Of a DNA stretch of 64,000 bases, positions 17,961-27,519 are shown piece by piece (the first letter of the stretch is position 1; each line of letters opens with the position of its first letter). The DNA is from Paraburkholderia ultramafica (GTDB lineage: Bacteria > Pseudomonadota > Gammaproteobacteria > Burkholderiales > Burkholderiaceae). Position numbers and translations under genes: made by a program. The stretch spans positions 62,001 through 126,000 of the forward strand of contig NZ_CADIKK010000011.1 of NCBI RefSeq assembly GCF_902859915.1. The letters run 5' to 3'. The notes beneath the pieces are model-generated. The model was not told where the DNA came from. It ran no database searches and was given only the letters and a program-made list of their open reading frames with translations.

Positions 17961-19559
17961 GATCACGCGAAATCCATGCGTGCCATCGCGTCCAAGCTGC
18001 GCGACGAGCCCATACTCCCACTCCAGATACGCGTTCATCGCTTCGCGCGCGTTATCGGTGCCCTCGTACGGACGCCGGTAACGATCGATGCGCGGCGACG
18101 CCATCCGCGTCTCGCCGCTCTCGAGCGGCAAGCCCGCTTCGATCCAGGCCGCCGTGCCGCCGCTGAGCACCTGCACCGGCCGCCCGCTCGACGCGGCCAG
18201 CTCAGGCGCGGCAAAGCGCGCGAGCTCGCTGCTGCCGCAGGTCACCACATAGCGCCGGGCATCCGGCAACTTGCGCAACGCAGCGTCGAGCTGGCCGCGA
18301 ATCACGAACCACGCGCCCGGAATGTGCCGCTTCACATAGTTCGCGCTGCTCGTGAAATCGAGCACGACCGTGCCCGGCGATTGCAGCAGCGTGACCAGTT
18401 CGGCCGGCGCGATCTCGTCGACGGCGGGCGGCGTGGGCGCATGACGCGCGGGTGGCGCCGCGCCTTTTTCACCGAAGTCCGCGGCCGTCAGACCATCGAC
18501 CACGTACACCTCGACGTTCATCTGCGCGAGCCACGATGCGCTCATGTTCGCGCGCACGCCGTCGTTGTCCGCGAGGATCACGCGCGCGCCGCGCACCGGC
18601 GCGAACATGTCGGTTTCCTGCACCAGCTGGCCGCCCGGCGCGCTGCGAAAACCAGGCACGTGGCCCGCTTCGTATTCCTCCGGCGTGCGCACGTCGAAGC
18701 GATACACAGTGCGTACCGCTTCGTTGGCCCAGCGGCGCGCTTCGTCGCGCGACGTGCGGCCCACCTTCGCGCGATCCGCGACCGCGCGGGCGCCGTCCGC
18801 GGTTGCGAGACGAAGCGCGTCGTCGACGATCGGCTCGAAGCGGCGCGAACTGCCGTGCGCGAGCGCCTGACCCGCCAGCGTCCAGCCGATCGTGCCGTTG
18901 CGCAGCGCCGCGACCGGATTCGGCACGCCCGCATTGATCAGCGACTGCGCGCCGATGATGCTGCGCGTGCGCCCCGCGCAATTGACGATGATCCGCGTGG
19001 CCGGGTTCGGCGCCAGCTGCCGCGCGCGCAGCACCAGTTCGGCGCCCGGCACGCTGATGCTGCCGGGAATGTTCATGTTCTGGTATTCGTCGAAGCGGCG
19101 CGCGTCGAGCACGACCACGTCGGCTTCGCGATCGAGCAACGCCTGCACCTGCGGCGCGGTGAGCGACGGCGTATGGCGCACGCTGTCCACCAGTTCACCG
19201 AACGCCTTGCTCGGCACGTTGACGTCCTGGAACAGCTCGCCGCCGGCCTCGCGCCAACCTTGCAGACCGCCTTCGAGCAACGCGACGTCGGTGTAGCCCA
19301 GTTCGGTCAGACGTTGCGCGGCGCGTTGGGCGAGACCTTCGCCGGCGTCGAACACGACAATCGGCACCGCCACGCGCGGCAAGCGTACTGGCGCGTCCAG
19401 TTCGAGCCGCGACAACGGCAGATTGGCGGCAAAAAGCGGATGACTGCGAGCGTGCGGATCTTCCTCGCGCACATCGACGAGCGCGATTTCGTCACGTTCG
19501 ATCAGCGTGAAGCGCACGTCTTCGAATGATCGGGTACGGAATTCGTTATTGACGCTCAT
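17958..19559 (-). CDS. Rhodanese-related sulfurtransferase with four rhodanese domains
   Basis: 533 residues, four tandem rhodanese-like domains of about 120 residues. Active-loop cysteines occur only in domain 2 (NCAGRTRS, Cys194) and domain 4 (TCGSSELAR, Cys441). Domains 1 (VVFDAGEG) and 3 (ILADNDGV) have Asp where Cys is expected, so they are probably structural or regulatory. The ATG overlaps the cysteine dioxygenase stop as ATGA (19556-19559). With cysteine dioxygenase this suggests handling of sulfane sulfur from cysteine. It is the only intact gene of its cluster; because the upstream partner is broken, coupled translation may be impaired. Confidence 0.88.
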   Translation of the reverse strand: MSVNNEFRTRSFEDVRFTLIERDEIALVDVREEDPHARSHPLFAANLPLSRLELDAPVRLPRVAVPIVVFDAGEGLAQRAAQRLTELGYTDVALLEGGLQGWREAGGELFQDVNVPSKAFGELVDSVRHTPSLTAPQVQALLDREADVVVLDARRFDEYQNMNIPGSISVPGAELVLRARQLAPNPATRIIVNCAGRTRSIIGAQSLINAGVPNPVAALRNGTIGWTLAGQALAHGSSRRFEPIVDDALRLATADGARAVADRAKVGRTSRDEARRWANEAVRTVYRFDVRTPEEYEAGHVPGFRSAPGGQLVQETDMFAPVRGARVILADNDGVRANMSASWLAQMNVEVYVVDGLTAADFGEKGAAPPARHAPTPPAVDEIAPAELVTLLQSPGTVVLDFTSSANYVKRHIPGAWFVIRGQLDAALRKLPDARRYVVTCGSSELARFAAPELAASSGRPVQVLSGGTAAWIEAGLPLESGETRMASPRIDRYRRPYEGTDNAREAMNAYLEWEYGLVAQLGRDGTHGFRVI

Positions 19560-20187
19560 GAGATCAGAGACTCCCTCGAAACATCCCGGATATTCGGCAA
19601 CAGCTCGTTCGAATAGCCTGAGATAAAAGCCTTGCGGCCCGCGCCGCCGGTATGGACCGAGCGCGTCACCGCACCGATGTTTCCACCGTACACGTGAATG
19701 CTGATCGACGTACGGTCACCAAAAGCATTGCTCACGCGATGGAGGTCGCCGATACGCGGCGACACCGCGTAGCCAGCGCGCCGTCCCGGTGGACACGGTA
19801 AGCCTGTGCAATTTCCGCGCCACGCAGCACGCCGATCAAACCCCACACGGTGTGATCGTGTACCGGCGTCGACTGCCCGGGGCCCCACACGAAACTGACG
19901 ATTGAAAAACGCTGCCGCGAGTCCGCGTGCAACAGGAACTGTTGATACCGCTCGGGATCGGGCCGCGCGAACGCGTCGGGCAACCAGTCGTCGTGGGCGA
20001 TCAGTTCGCGTAATGCGGCGGCGCCGGCCTCGAGCAGATGCGCTTCCTTGCGTGTCTCGCTATGTGGGTCGGTATGTGCGTCGTTATGTGCTGCGTCGTT
20101 TGCTTCATCATGCGCCGTTTCATCGACGAGCGACGCGATCCGGCTGACGAACGCGCGCAGCCGGTCCGGCCTGAAAACTTTGGTCAT
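19556..20187 (-). pseudogene. Cysteine dioxygenase, inactivated by an internal frameshifting deletion
   Basis: From ATG 20187 the frame encodes a cupin-type cysteine dioxygenase up to YRVHRDGAL (metal ligands in PVHDHTVWG), then drifts and stops at 19732. The family C-terminus, AVSPRIGDLHRVSNAFGD through AFISGYSN, resumes in another frame near 19770 and ends at 19556. Roughly 15-20 family residues are missing at the junction, so this is a deletion not divisible by three, not a single-base error. Residues ~24-47 form an unusual His/Asp/Ala-rich insert (HNDAHTDPH). The rhodanese gene is coupled downstream. Confidence 0.82.
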
Positions 20188-20347
20188 GGACGAGGATGCG
20201 GTCGAAGCCCGCGGCTTCGTGTGCGGGGGCGAATTGCTCCGCATAGCCGATGTCGATCACGGGATTTTGCGGCGCGTGGGTTTCAGAGACCTTGCGGGTC
20301 TGGATCATGCCGATGAATTCGATGGACACGTCGATGTCTCCGTGCAT
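20187..20347 (-). pseudogene. Truncated alkanesulfonate monooxygenase (SsuD-like), N-terminal remnant
   Basis: The first ~52 codons match the start of FMNH2-dependent SsuD-type enzymes: SIEFIGMIQTRK, PVIDIGYAEQFAPAHE and AGFDRILV. The frame then runs directly into the cysteine dioxygenase start (ATG 20187) and continues out of frame to a stop at 20120. A full SsuD has ~380 residues. The junction falls within a few bases of the dioxygenase start codon, as if a deletion removed the rest of ssuD and anything between. Confidence 0.75.
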
Positions 20348-20648
20348 GGTTTCCGCCCGGCGGGGCGGTGGCGTGTTTCGCTGGCTGCATGACGCTGTTC
20401 GAGGGGTTTGAGGTAGCAGTGCACCATGCGCCTGTTAAATATTGATCGGCCATATCTATACCGGCTTTGCATGTAACGGCCAGGCGCTGCGGGGCTGCAA
20501 CTGAAGTGTTTTGCCCGCCGTGTTTGCACGAAGGCAAACAAACCCCCTTCGAAGAACGTGGGCATCCGCTCACCGTCAGCAGAAAAACCAAACCTTTGCC
20601 ACAATGCCCCATCGCGCGAAAGCGCCGCAAACAGCAAGTAAACAGACA
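20348..20648. other. Intergenic region between ssuD remnant and the LLM monooxygenase
   Basis: Divergent promoter region. AT-rich stretch around 20435-20460. No gene or operator could be assigned. Confidence 0.35.
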
Positions 20649-21644
20649 ATGATCCCCTTCTCGGTCCTCGACCTCTCGCCAGTCATCGCGGGCGCCACGC
20701 CGGCGGACGCATTCAGGAACACGCTCGACCTCGCCCAGCAAGCGGAACGCTGGAACTACCGGCGCTTCTGGCTGGCGGAACATCACAACATGACGGGTAT
20801 CGCCAGCGCGGCCACGTCGGTGGTGATCGGCCACGTGGCCGGCGGCACGAAGACGATCCGCGTCGGCTCCGGCGGCATCATGCTGCCGAACCACGCGCCG
20901 CTCGTCATCGCCGAACAGTTCGGCACGCTCGCGTCGCTGTATCCCGGCCGGATCGATCTCGGCCTCGGCCGCGCGCCGGGCACCGATCAGAGCACCGCCC
21001 GCGCGCTGCGCCGCGACCTGCAAAACAGCGCCGATTCGTTCCCCGACGACGTCGTCGAGCTGCAACGCTATTTCGCCGATCCCGTGCCCGGCCAGCGCAT
21101 TCGCGCGGTGCCGGGCGCGGGGCTGCATGTGCCGCTGTGGCTGCTCGGCTCGTCGCTGTTCAGCGCGCAGTTGGCTGCGGCGCTCGGCCTGCCGTTCGCG
21201 TTCGCATCGCACTTCGCGCCCGATTACATGCTCACCGCGTTGCAGGTCTATCGCTCGCAATTCAGGCCGTCTGCGACACTCGACAAACCGTATGCGATGG
21301 TCGGCGTCAATCTGTTCGCCGCCGACACCAACGAAGAAGCGCAGCGTCTGTTCACCTCGCTGCAGCAGCAGTTCATCAACTTGCGACGCGGCACGCCGGG
21401 TCAATTGCAGCCGCCGGTCGAGCGGCTCGAAGCGTCGGAGATGGAGTTGAACGGCGTCGCGCACTCGCTCGCCTGCACCGTGCTCGGCGATCGTGATGCG
21501 GTACGCGCAGGACTGCTGTCGATCATCGACCAGACCGGCGCCGACGAATTGATGCTCACCGCGCAGATCTACGATCACAACGCGCGGCTGCGCTCGTTCG
21601 AGATCGGCGCGCAAGTGCGCGAAGAGTTGATGGCCAGCAAGTAA
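20649..21644 (+). CDS. MsnO8-family LLM-class flavin-dependent oxidoreductase
   Basis: 331 residues, bacterial-luciferase TIM-barrel fold. The N-terminus ([19 protein letters not shown]), [35 protein letters not shown] and [14 protein letters not shown] are hallmark segments of this subgroup. It should oxidise an unknown substrate with O2 and reduced FMN supplied by a separate reductase. It stands alone, upstream of a strong terminator (21660-21690). Substrate unknown; proximity to the sulfonate remnants is suggestive only. Confidence 0.88.
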   Translation: MIPFSVLDLSPVIAGATPADAFRNTLDLAQQAERWNYRRFWLAEHHNMTGIASAATSVVIGHVAGGTKTIRVGSGGIMLPNHAPLVIAEQFGTLASLYPGRIDLGLGRAPGTDQSTARALRRDLQNSADSFPDDVVELQRYFADPVPGQRIRAVPGAGLHVPLWLLGSSLFSAQLAAALGLPFAFASHFAPDYMLTALQVYRSQFRPSATLDKPYAMVGVNLFAADTNEEAQRLFTSLQQQFINLRRGTPGQLQPPVERLEASEMELNGVAHSLACTVLGDRDAVRAGLLSIIDQTGADELMLTAQIYDHNARLRSFEIGAQVREELMASK

Positions 21645-21659
21645 CAGCGCGGGCAAACG

Positions 21660-21690
21660 AAAGAAGGGCGGCCGATGGCCGCCCTTCTTT
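21660..21690 (+). terminator. Hairpin terminator after the LLM monooxygenase gene
   Basis: Perfect 14-bp stem, arms 21660-21673 and 21677-21690 (AAAGAAGGGCGGCC type), loop GAT. The A/T-ended stem provides T-tracts on both strands, so it can also serve the convergent hydrolase gene. Confidence 0.8.
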
Positions 21691-21701
21691 ATTCGTTCGA
21701 A

Positions 21702-21782
21702 TCAGTTGCTGACTCAGTCGCTCAGATTCAGTGGCTCGGATTCGGTGGCTCAAACTCAGCGGCTCATTCAGCAGCGAATTCA
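21702..21782 (-). repeat. Array of six in-frame TGA codons ending the alpha/beta hydrolase gene
   Basis: On the minus strand the stop at 21782-21780 is followed, in the same frame, by TGA at 21770-21768, 21758-21756, 21752-21750, 21716-21714 and 21704-21702. They sit in degenerate units of the type (N)GC/GAC-TGA and GAGCCAC. Confidence 0.8.
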
Positions 21783-22886
21783 GTGATTCGCCGACACCGC
21801 CGCCATCCCTTCCAGCAGCGCCTGATGAAACGCCTGCGGATCCTGCATCTGCGGCGCGTGCCCCAGCCCCGCGAATTCGACGAGCGTGGCATGCGGGATC
21901 GCCTTCGCGGCCGCCTTGCCCAATTCCGGGTAATGGCCGATCTTCGCGCGCACCGCCGCAGGCGCGGCATCCTTGCCGATCGCGGTGACGTCCTTCTGCC
22001 CGATCAGCAACAGCGTCGGCATGCTCAACTGACCAAGTTCGTAAACCACCGGCTGCGTGTAAATCATGTCGTACAGCAGCGCCGAATTCCACGCGACAAT
22101 CTGTTTGCCCGGGCCACGGTACATCCCCGCCAGCATCTGCACCCACGGCTCATAGTCCGCGCGCCACTGGCCCGCGTAATAGGTGGATTGCTCGTAGCGG
22201 CGGATGCCGTCGGCGCTCGTCTTCAACTCGCGCTCATACCACTGGTCGACCGACAGCGACGGCACGCCCTTCGCCTTCCAGTCCTCGAGACCGATCGGGT
22301 TCACCAGTACCAGTTGCTGCGTCGCGTGCGGATACGTCAGCGCGTAACGGATCGCCAGCATGCCGCCGGTCGAATGGCCGATCATCGTGACGTCGCTCAC
22401 ACCCAGCGATTCGAGCAGCGCATGCGTGTTGCGCGCGAGCTGTTGAAAACTGTACTGATAGTGCTCGGGCTTGCTCGATTTGCAAAAGCCGATCTGGTCC
22501 GGTGCGATCACGCGATAACCGGCGTCGCTCAGCCGATGAATGGTGGCGTCCCACGTCGCCCCGCAGAAGTTCTTGCCGTGCAGCAACACCGCCGTGCGGC
22601 CGTTCGGATGCGCCGGTTTGACGTCCATGTACGCCATCTGCAGCGGCAGGCCTTGCGACGTGAAGTCGAACCGCTCGACCGGCGCGGGATAGTTGAAGCC
22701 CTGCAGTTCGGGACCGTAGGCCGGACCGGCATGGTCGGCGGCGGCGCCGGCGGCGACCGGGCTGGCCTGGCTCGACGCCGCCGCGCCGTTCGCCGGCGTG
22801 GCGGCTGTAGCAGAGGAAACGGCGGGCGCAACGACCCACGCGCAGACGCTCAACAGGGCAAGCAGGGTATAGCGGCGAAAACTCAT
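21780..22886 (-). CDS. Exported alpha/beta-hydrolase
   Basis: 368 residues. N-terminal signal peptide (MSFRRYTLLALLSVCAWVVA) followed by an Ala-rich linker to about residue 55, then an alpha/beta-hydrolase fold: LLHGKNFCGATWD (oxyanion HG), nucleophile elbow GHSTGG, acid in LLIGQKDVTA and the catalytic His in FAGLGHAPQMQDP. Probably a periplasmic esterase or similar; substrate unknown. The start at 22886 gives a clean signal peptide but has no clear ribosome site; an in-frame ATG 12 codons upstream is an alternative. Confidence 0.82.
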   Translation of the reverse strand: MSFRRYTLLALLSVCAWVVAPAVSSATAATPANGAAASSQASPVAAGAAADHAGPAYGPELQGFNYPAPVERFDFTSQGLPLQMAYMDVKPAHPNGRTAVLLHGKNFCGATWDATIHRLSDAGYRVIAPDQIGFCKSSKPEHYQYSFQQLARNTHALLESLGVSDVTMIGHSTGGMLAIRYALTYPHATQQLVLVNPIGLEDWKAKGVPSLSVDQWYERELKTSADGIRRYEQSTYYAGQWRADYEPWVQMLAGMYRGPGKQIVAWNSALLYDMIYTQPVVYELGQLSMPTLLLIGQKDVTAIGKDAAPAAVRAKIGHYPELGKAAAKAIPHATLVEFAGLGHAPQMQDPQAFHQALLEGMAAVSANH

Positions 22887-23283
22887 TGATATTTTTTGCA
22901 AGAAAGACGCAGCGGAGGACATGCCGGGTTCGGGCGGCGTACGCGCCTGAACCTCCGGCCAGCAGCGCACGATTCTACGACGCGCCGCCCGACCCTGCTG
23001 CCGCTCGCGCAGGCCGGCCGCCGTATCGGCCGGTTTGGCATACATATTGCGACGCCTCACCTTGCGCTCTATGTGTCGTGCCGCGCGGATGCCCGCCATG
23101 CAAGAGCCGATCGTGCGCAAGATGGGCGCGCGGGCGGCGTCCGCACAATTCACAGTACGCGCTTGCGGCCAATCGGTGTAGAACTAGCGGACGCGTCCGC
23201 AAAGACGGAGCGCCTGGCAGGACGAATCATCAGCGCAGAGCAAGCGACCAGATCATCCGGGGCATACTAATCAGGAGACAGAC
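22887..23283. other. Divergent intergenic region upstream of glgC
   Basis: About 400 nt between a minus-strand hydrolase and plus-strand glgC. Overlapping frames look like shadows. AGGAG at 23272-23276 is the glgC ribosome site; no operator or riboswitch recognised. Confidence 0.4.
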
Positions 23284-24555
23284 ATGGACACTCCGGCACG
23301 GCTGAACGACATCCAGCGCTCCACTCTCGCCATCGTCCTCGCGGGCGGACGAGGCACGCGGCTCGGACCCCTCACCAACAAGCGCGTCAAGCCGGCGGTG
23401 CATTTCGGCGGTAAATACCGGATCATCGACTTCGCGCTCTCCAACTGTCTGAACTCCGGCATTCGCCGCATCGCCGTGGTCACACAGTACAAGGCGCATT
23501 CGCTATTGCGCCATCTGCAGCGCGGCTGGGGCTTCCTGCGCGGCGAGTTCGGCGAATTCATCGACCTGTGGCCGGCGCAACAGCGCGTGGAAGGCGCGCA
23601 CTGGTATCGCGGCACCGCGGACGCGGTGTTCCAGAACCTCGACATCATCCGCTCGATCCGGCCGAAATACGTGGTGGTGCTGGCGGGCGACCACATCTAC
23701 AAGATGGACTACACGCGGATGATCGCCGATCACGCGGAAAGCGGCGCGGACTGCACGGTCGGATGCATCGAGGTGCCGCGCATGGACGCCGTCGCGTTCG
23801 GCGTGATGGCGGTGGATGAAAACCGCCGCGTGACCGGCTTCGTCGAAAAGCCCGCCGACCCGCCGGCGATGCCCGGCCGCCCGGATACGGCGCTCGCCAG
23901 CATGGGCATCTACGTGTTCAGCGCCGACTATCTGTATGCGCTGCTCGAAGAGAACATCTCCAGCATCGATACCGATCACGACTTCGGCAAGGACATCCTG
24001 CCGCGCGTCGTCACGCAAGGCTCGGCGATCGCGCATCCGTTCAGCATGTCGTGCGTGTCGTCGGACCCGAACGTGGAGCCGTACTGGCGCGACGTCGGCA
24101 CGATCGACGCGTACTGGGCCGCCAACCTCGATCTCGCGTCCACCATCCCGACGCTCGACCTGTACGACCGCAACTGGCCGATCTGGACATACCAGGAACA
24201 GTTGCCGCCCGCGAAGTTCGTGCGCGACATGAAGGGGTTGCAAGGCACGGGCAACAACCTGATCGTGTGCGGCGGCTGCGTGATCTCGGGCTCGCAGATT
24301 TCGCGCTCGGTGCTGTCGTCGAATGTGAAAGTGAGTTCGTTCTGTAATATCAATGAGGCAGTCTTGTTGCCGCAAGTCACCGTCGGCGCGAGTTGCCGGC
24401 TGCAGAAAGTGGTGATAGACCGCGGCTGCGCGATACCGGACGGCACGGTGATCGGCGAAGATCCGGTAGCGGATGCCGAACGCTTTTATCGGACCGACGA
24501 CGGCGTCGTGCTGGTCACGCCCGAGGCGTTGCGGCAGAAGCAGACGATGGAGTAA
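23284..24555 (+). CDS. glgC: Glucose-1-phosphate adenylyltransferase (ADP-glucose pyrophosphorylase)
   Basis: 423 residues, standard length. Makes ADP-glucose from ATP and glucose 1-phosphate, the committed step of bacterial glycogen synthesis. Seen: [20 protein letters not shown] (nucleotide loop), [14 protein letters not shown], the substrate-binding FVEKPADPP and a C-terminal left-handed beta helix. Strong ribosome site (AGGAG) 7 nt before the ATG. Followed 89 nt later by glgA. Allosteric control by glycolytic intermediates is known for the family. Confidence 0.96.
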   Translation: MDTPARLNDIQRSTLAIVLAGGRGTRLGPLTNKRVKPAVHFGGKYRIIDFALSNCLNSGIRRIAVVTQYKAHSLLRHLQRGWGFLRGEFGEFIDLWPAQQRVEGAHWYRGTADAVFQNLDIIRSIRPKYVVVLAGDHIYKMDYTRMIADHAESGADCTVGCIEVPRMDAVAFGVMAVDENRRVTGFVEKPADPPAMPGRPDTALASMGIYVFSADYLYALLEENISSIDTDHDFGKDILPRVVTQGSAIAHPFSMSCVSSDPNVEPYWRDVGTIDAYWAANLDLASTIPTLDLYDRNWPIWTYQEQLPPAKFVRDMKGLQGTGNNLIVCGGCVISGSQISRSVLSSNVKVSSFCNINEAVLLPQVTVGASCRLQKVVIDRGCAIPDGTVIGEDPVADAERFYRTDDGVVLVTPEALRQKQTME

Positions 24556-24644
24556 GGCCGGCCGGCTGCCGCCGCTCGCCGCGCGTGGCCCGGCGCCGAC
24601 CGTAATAACTAGCCGGAATAACCCACAGGAACGAGACCTGGCCT

Positions 24645-26105
24645 ATGACGATTCGCGCCCTGCACGTCGCAAGCGAGCTGTATCCCCTCCTCAAAACGGG
24701 CGGTCTCGCCGACGTCGCGGGCGCGCTGCCGCCCGCGCTGATCGAGCGCGGCGCCGATGTGCGGGTGCTGCTGCCGGGCTTTCCGGCGGTGCTCGCCGGT
24801 GTGGCCGACTTGCATCCGGTCGCGCAACTGGGGCGCCGTTTCGACACGCCGGGCGTGACGCTCGAACGGGGCACGCTGCCGTCGAACGGTCTGATCGTCT
24901 ATGTGATCCGCGCCGATACGCTGTACGACCGGCCCGGCAATCCCTATCTGAACGACGAGCATGTGCCTTACGGCGACAACGCGCAGCGGTTCGCGCTGCT
25001 CGGCTGGGTCGCCGCGCAACTGGCACAGCAACTGGACCCGGCGTGGTCGCCGCAGATCGTCCACGCGCACGACTGGCACGCGGGGCTCGCGCCCGCCTAC
25101 CTGAAAGCGGCCGAACGCCAGCATGGCCGCACGCTCGCGCGCAGCGTGTTCACGGTGCACAACCTCGCTTATCAGGGCGTTTTCCCCGCGCATCAGTTCG
25201 GCCAGTTCGCGCTGCCCGACGATTTTTTCAGCGTGTACGGCATCGAGTTTTACGGACAACTGTCGTTTCTCAAGGCGGGGCTCTACTACAGCGACCGCAT
25301 CACGACCGTCAGTCCCACCTACGCCCGCGAAATCCAGACGCTCGCCCAGGGCGGCGGGCTCGACGGGCTGCTGCGTCAGCGCGCGCATGATCTGAGCGGC
25401 ATCCTGAACGGCGTCGACTATGCGGTCTGGAATCCCGCCGACGACGCGCTGCTCGACAGCCACTACAACGCCACCCGCCTCGCCGGCAAAGTGGCGTGCA
25501 AGGAGGCGCTGCAAAAGCGCTTCGGCCTCGCGCAGAAAAGCGATGCGCTGCTGTTCGGCGTGGTGAGCCGCCTGACCGAACAGAAAGGCCTCGATCTGCT
25601 GCTCGGCGCGGTGCCCGAAATCGTCAAGCGCGGCGGGCAGCTGGTGGTGTTCGGCACCGGTGATCCGACGCTCGAGACCGGTTTGAAACGCGTGGCGCAC
25701 GCGCATCCGGAGTCGGTGGGGGTGGAACTCGGCTTCGACGAAACGCTCGCGCATACGATCGTCGCGGGCAGCGACGTGATCGCGGTGCCGTCGCGCTTCG
25801 AGCCGTGCGGGCTCACGCAGCTGTATGCGCTCGCTTATGGCTCGCTGCCGCTCGTGCATTGCGTCGGCGGCCTGGCGGATACGGTGGCGGACGCATCGCT
25901 CGAAAATCTCGCCGACGATCTCGCCACCGGGTTTGTGTTCGAACGGTTCGAACCGAAGGGGCTGGCCGCCGCGATTCGGCGCGCGTTCGCTCTTTATGAC
26001 CGGCACAGCGAGTGGAAAGCGACGCAACGGCGCGCGATGCGCCAGGACTTCGGCTGGGGGGCGTCGGCTGAGCGTTATCTGGCGTTGTATCGGGAGTTGG
26101 TTTGA
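24645..26105 (+). CDS. glgA: Glycogen synthase (ADP-glucose starch glucosyltransferase, GT5)
   Basis: 486 residues. GT-B fold with the ADP-glucose lysine motif KTGGLADVAGALP near residue 20, VHAHDWHAGLAPAY, and C-terminal PSRFEPCGLTQLYALAYGSLP containing the conserved catalytic Glu. Transfers glucose from ADP-glucose to alpha-1,4-glucan. Downstream of glgC, probably the same transcript; branching and debranching genes are not in the window. Confidence 0.96.
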   Translation: MTIRALHVASELYPLLKTGGLADVAGALPPALIERGADVRVLLPGFPAVLAGVADLHPVAQLGRRFDTPGVTLERGTLPSNGLIVYVIRADTLYDRPGNPYLNDEHVPYGDNAQRFALLGWVAAQLAQQLDPAWSPQIVHAHDWHAGLAPAYLKAAERQHGRTLARSVFTVHNLAYQGVFPAHQFGQFALPDDFFSVYGIEFYGQLSFLKAGLYYSDRITTVSPTYAREIQTLAQGGGLDGLLRQRAHDLSGILNGVDYAVWNPADDALLDSHYNATRLAGKVACKEALQKRFGLAQKSDALLFGVVSRLTEQKGLDLLLGAVPEIVKRGGQLVVFGTGDPTLETGLKRVAHAHPESVGVELGFDETLAHTIVAGSDVIAVPSRFEPCGLTQLYALAYGSLPLVHCVGGLADTVADASLENLADDLATGFVFERFEPKGLAAAIRRAFALYDRHSEWKATQRRAMRQDFGWGASAERYLALYRELV

Positions 26106-26130
26106 GCGGCTAAAGCGGCTAAAGCGGCTT
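26103..26130 (+). repeat. 9-bp tandem repeat immediately after the glgA stop
   Basis: GCGGCTAAA at 26106-26114 and 26115-26123, then GCGGCTT (26124-26130), starting directly after the TGA at 26103-26105. Confidence 0.7.
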
Positions 26131-26465
26131 GCTCGCCGCGCGCCGCGGGAAGTACGCGAACGGCCCGAGCCGCGCTCCCTCGTCGCCGCATCGCCGCATC
26201 GCCGCCGCGGCCAGCGGCACTAAAGCCTCCCTCACCGCCCACGCTCCCCGCCGTTTTGATGATTCGGCACAACAACGCGGGGGACGGATCGACTCGCGCG
26301 AGGCAAACTCATGTATTGTTTCCTCACAATGCAAAGCGCGCATTTTTCTTGCACTATCTGAAGCAGTCCTGCCGCACGAGGCGACCGGCCACTCTCGGAA
26401 ACGCCAGCGCGGCGCACCCTTCCGGCTTCCTTTGATCGCGCATCACCGCTTGCGCGGGCCATACC
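26131..26465. other. Intergenic region upstream of pdxY
   Basis: No gene recognised. It contains a short CATCGCCG tandem near 26187-26210 and an AT-richer stretch from 26300. Shadow frames only; the ribosome site before pdxY is weak. Confidence 0.4.
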
Positions 26466-27332
26466 ATGACGAAAAACGTTCTGAGCATCCAGTCACATGT
26501 CGTCTTCGGACACGCCGGCAACAGCGCGGCCGTGTTTCCGATGCGCCGGCTCGGCGTCAACGTCTGGCCGCTCAATACCGTGCAGTTCTCCAATCACACG
26601 CAATACGGCCATTGGACCGGCAGCGCGATCGATTCGTCGCAAATGGAAGACCTGGTCGAAGGCATCGGCGCGATCGGCATGCTGCCGCGTTGCGACGCCG
26701 TGCTCTCCGGCTATCTGGGCACGCCCGAGCAAGCGCAGTCGGTGCTGGAGATCGTCAGGGCGGTGAAGGCCGCCAATCCGCGCGCATGGTACTTCTGCGA
26801 TCCGGTGATGGGCGCCGCGAGCGGCTGCAAGGTCGAGCCGGGCATCCAGGAATTTCTGGTGCGCACCATGCCGGAAGCGGCCGACGCGATGGCGCCGAAT
26901 CACACCGAATTGCAGCGGCTGGTGGGCCGCGAGATCGAGACGCTCGAAGAAGCCGTGACGGCGTGCCGTGAAGTCATCGCGCGCGGGCCGAAGCTCGTGC
27001 TGGTCAAGCATCTGCTCGACCGCAACAGTCCCGCCGACCGCTTCAACATGCTGGTCGTCACCGAGCGCGAGGCATGGATGGGGCAACGCCCGCTCTATCC
27101 GTTCGCGCGGCAGCCGGTGGGGGTCGGCGATCTGACGAGCGCGGTGTTCGTCGCGCGCACGCTGCTCGGCGATTCGATTCGCGCGGCCTTCGAGCACACA
27201 CTGGCCGCCGTGAACGCGGTGGTCAGGGCGACCTGGCAGGCTGGACGTTATGAACTGGAACTGGTCGCCGCGCAGAACGAAATCGCCCAGCCGCGCGAGT
27301 GGTTCGATGCGTGGGTGGCGGAGACGGCTTAG
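26466..27332 (+). CDS. pdxY: Pyridoxal kinase PdxY
   Basis: 288 residues, ribokinase-like fold. N-terminus [20 protein letters not shown] and the following [16 protein letters not shown] are characteristic of PdxY. The anion-hole/catalytic segment [14 protein letters not shown] (catalytic Asp in GVGD) is intact. Phosphorylates pyridoxal to PLP in the salvage pathway. Monocistronic by appearance. A useful supplier of PLP for the aminotransferase AstC, although no regulatory link is visible. Confidence 0.94.
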   Translation: MTKNVLSIQSHVVFGHAGNSAAVFPMRRLGVNVWPLNTVQFSNHTQYGHWTGSAIDSSQMEDLVEGIGAIGMLPRCDAVLSGYLGTPEQAQSVLEIVRAVKAANPRAWYFCDPVMGAASGCKVEPGIQEFLVRTMPEAADAMAPNHTELQRLVGREIETLEEAVTACREVIARGPKLVLVKHLLDRNSPADRFNMLVVTEREAWMGQRPLYPFARQPVGVGDLTSAVFVARTLLGDSIRAAFEHTLAAVNAVVRATWQAGRYELELVAAQNEIAQPREWFDAWVAETA

Positions 27333-27519
27333 GTGGTAGGCATCGCGCACTCCGCCCCACGCCTGCACTCACTGACGGCACCCGGCAATCAATCGCCTTC
27401 CACCCGCGCCGCACGCCGCGTCTGTCAGCCAGCCGTCCTATAATGCGTGCCGCGTGGACGAGGCAATCGCCGTCCACATGGCATTTTCCAGGCATCCGCA
27501 TTCAGCAGACGAGGCATCG

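Noticed and set aside
23284..26105. Idea that glgC-glgA form part of a larger glycogen operon here
   Set aside because: No glgB, glgX or glgP is in the window; the next gene is pdxY after a 360-nt gap.
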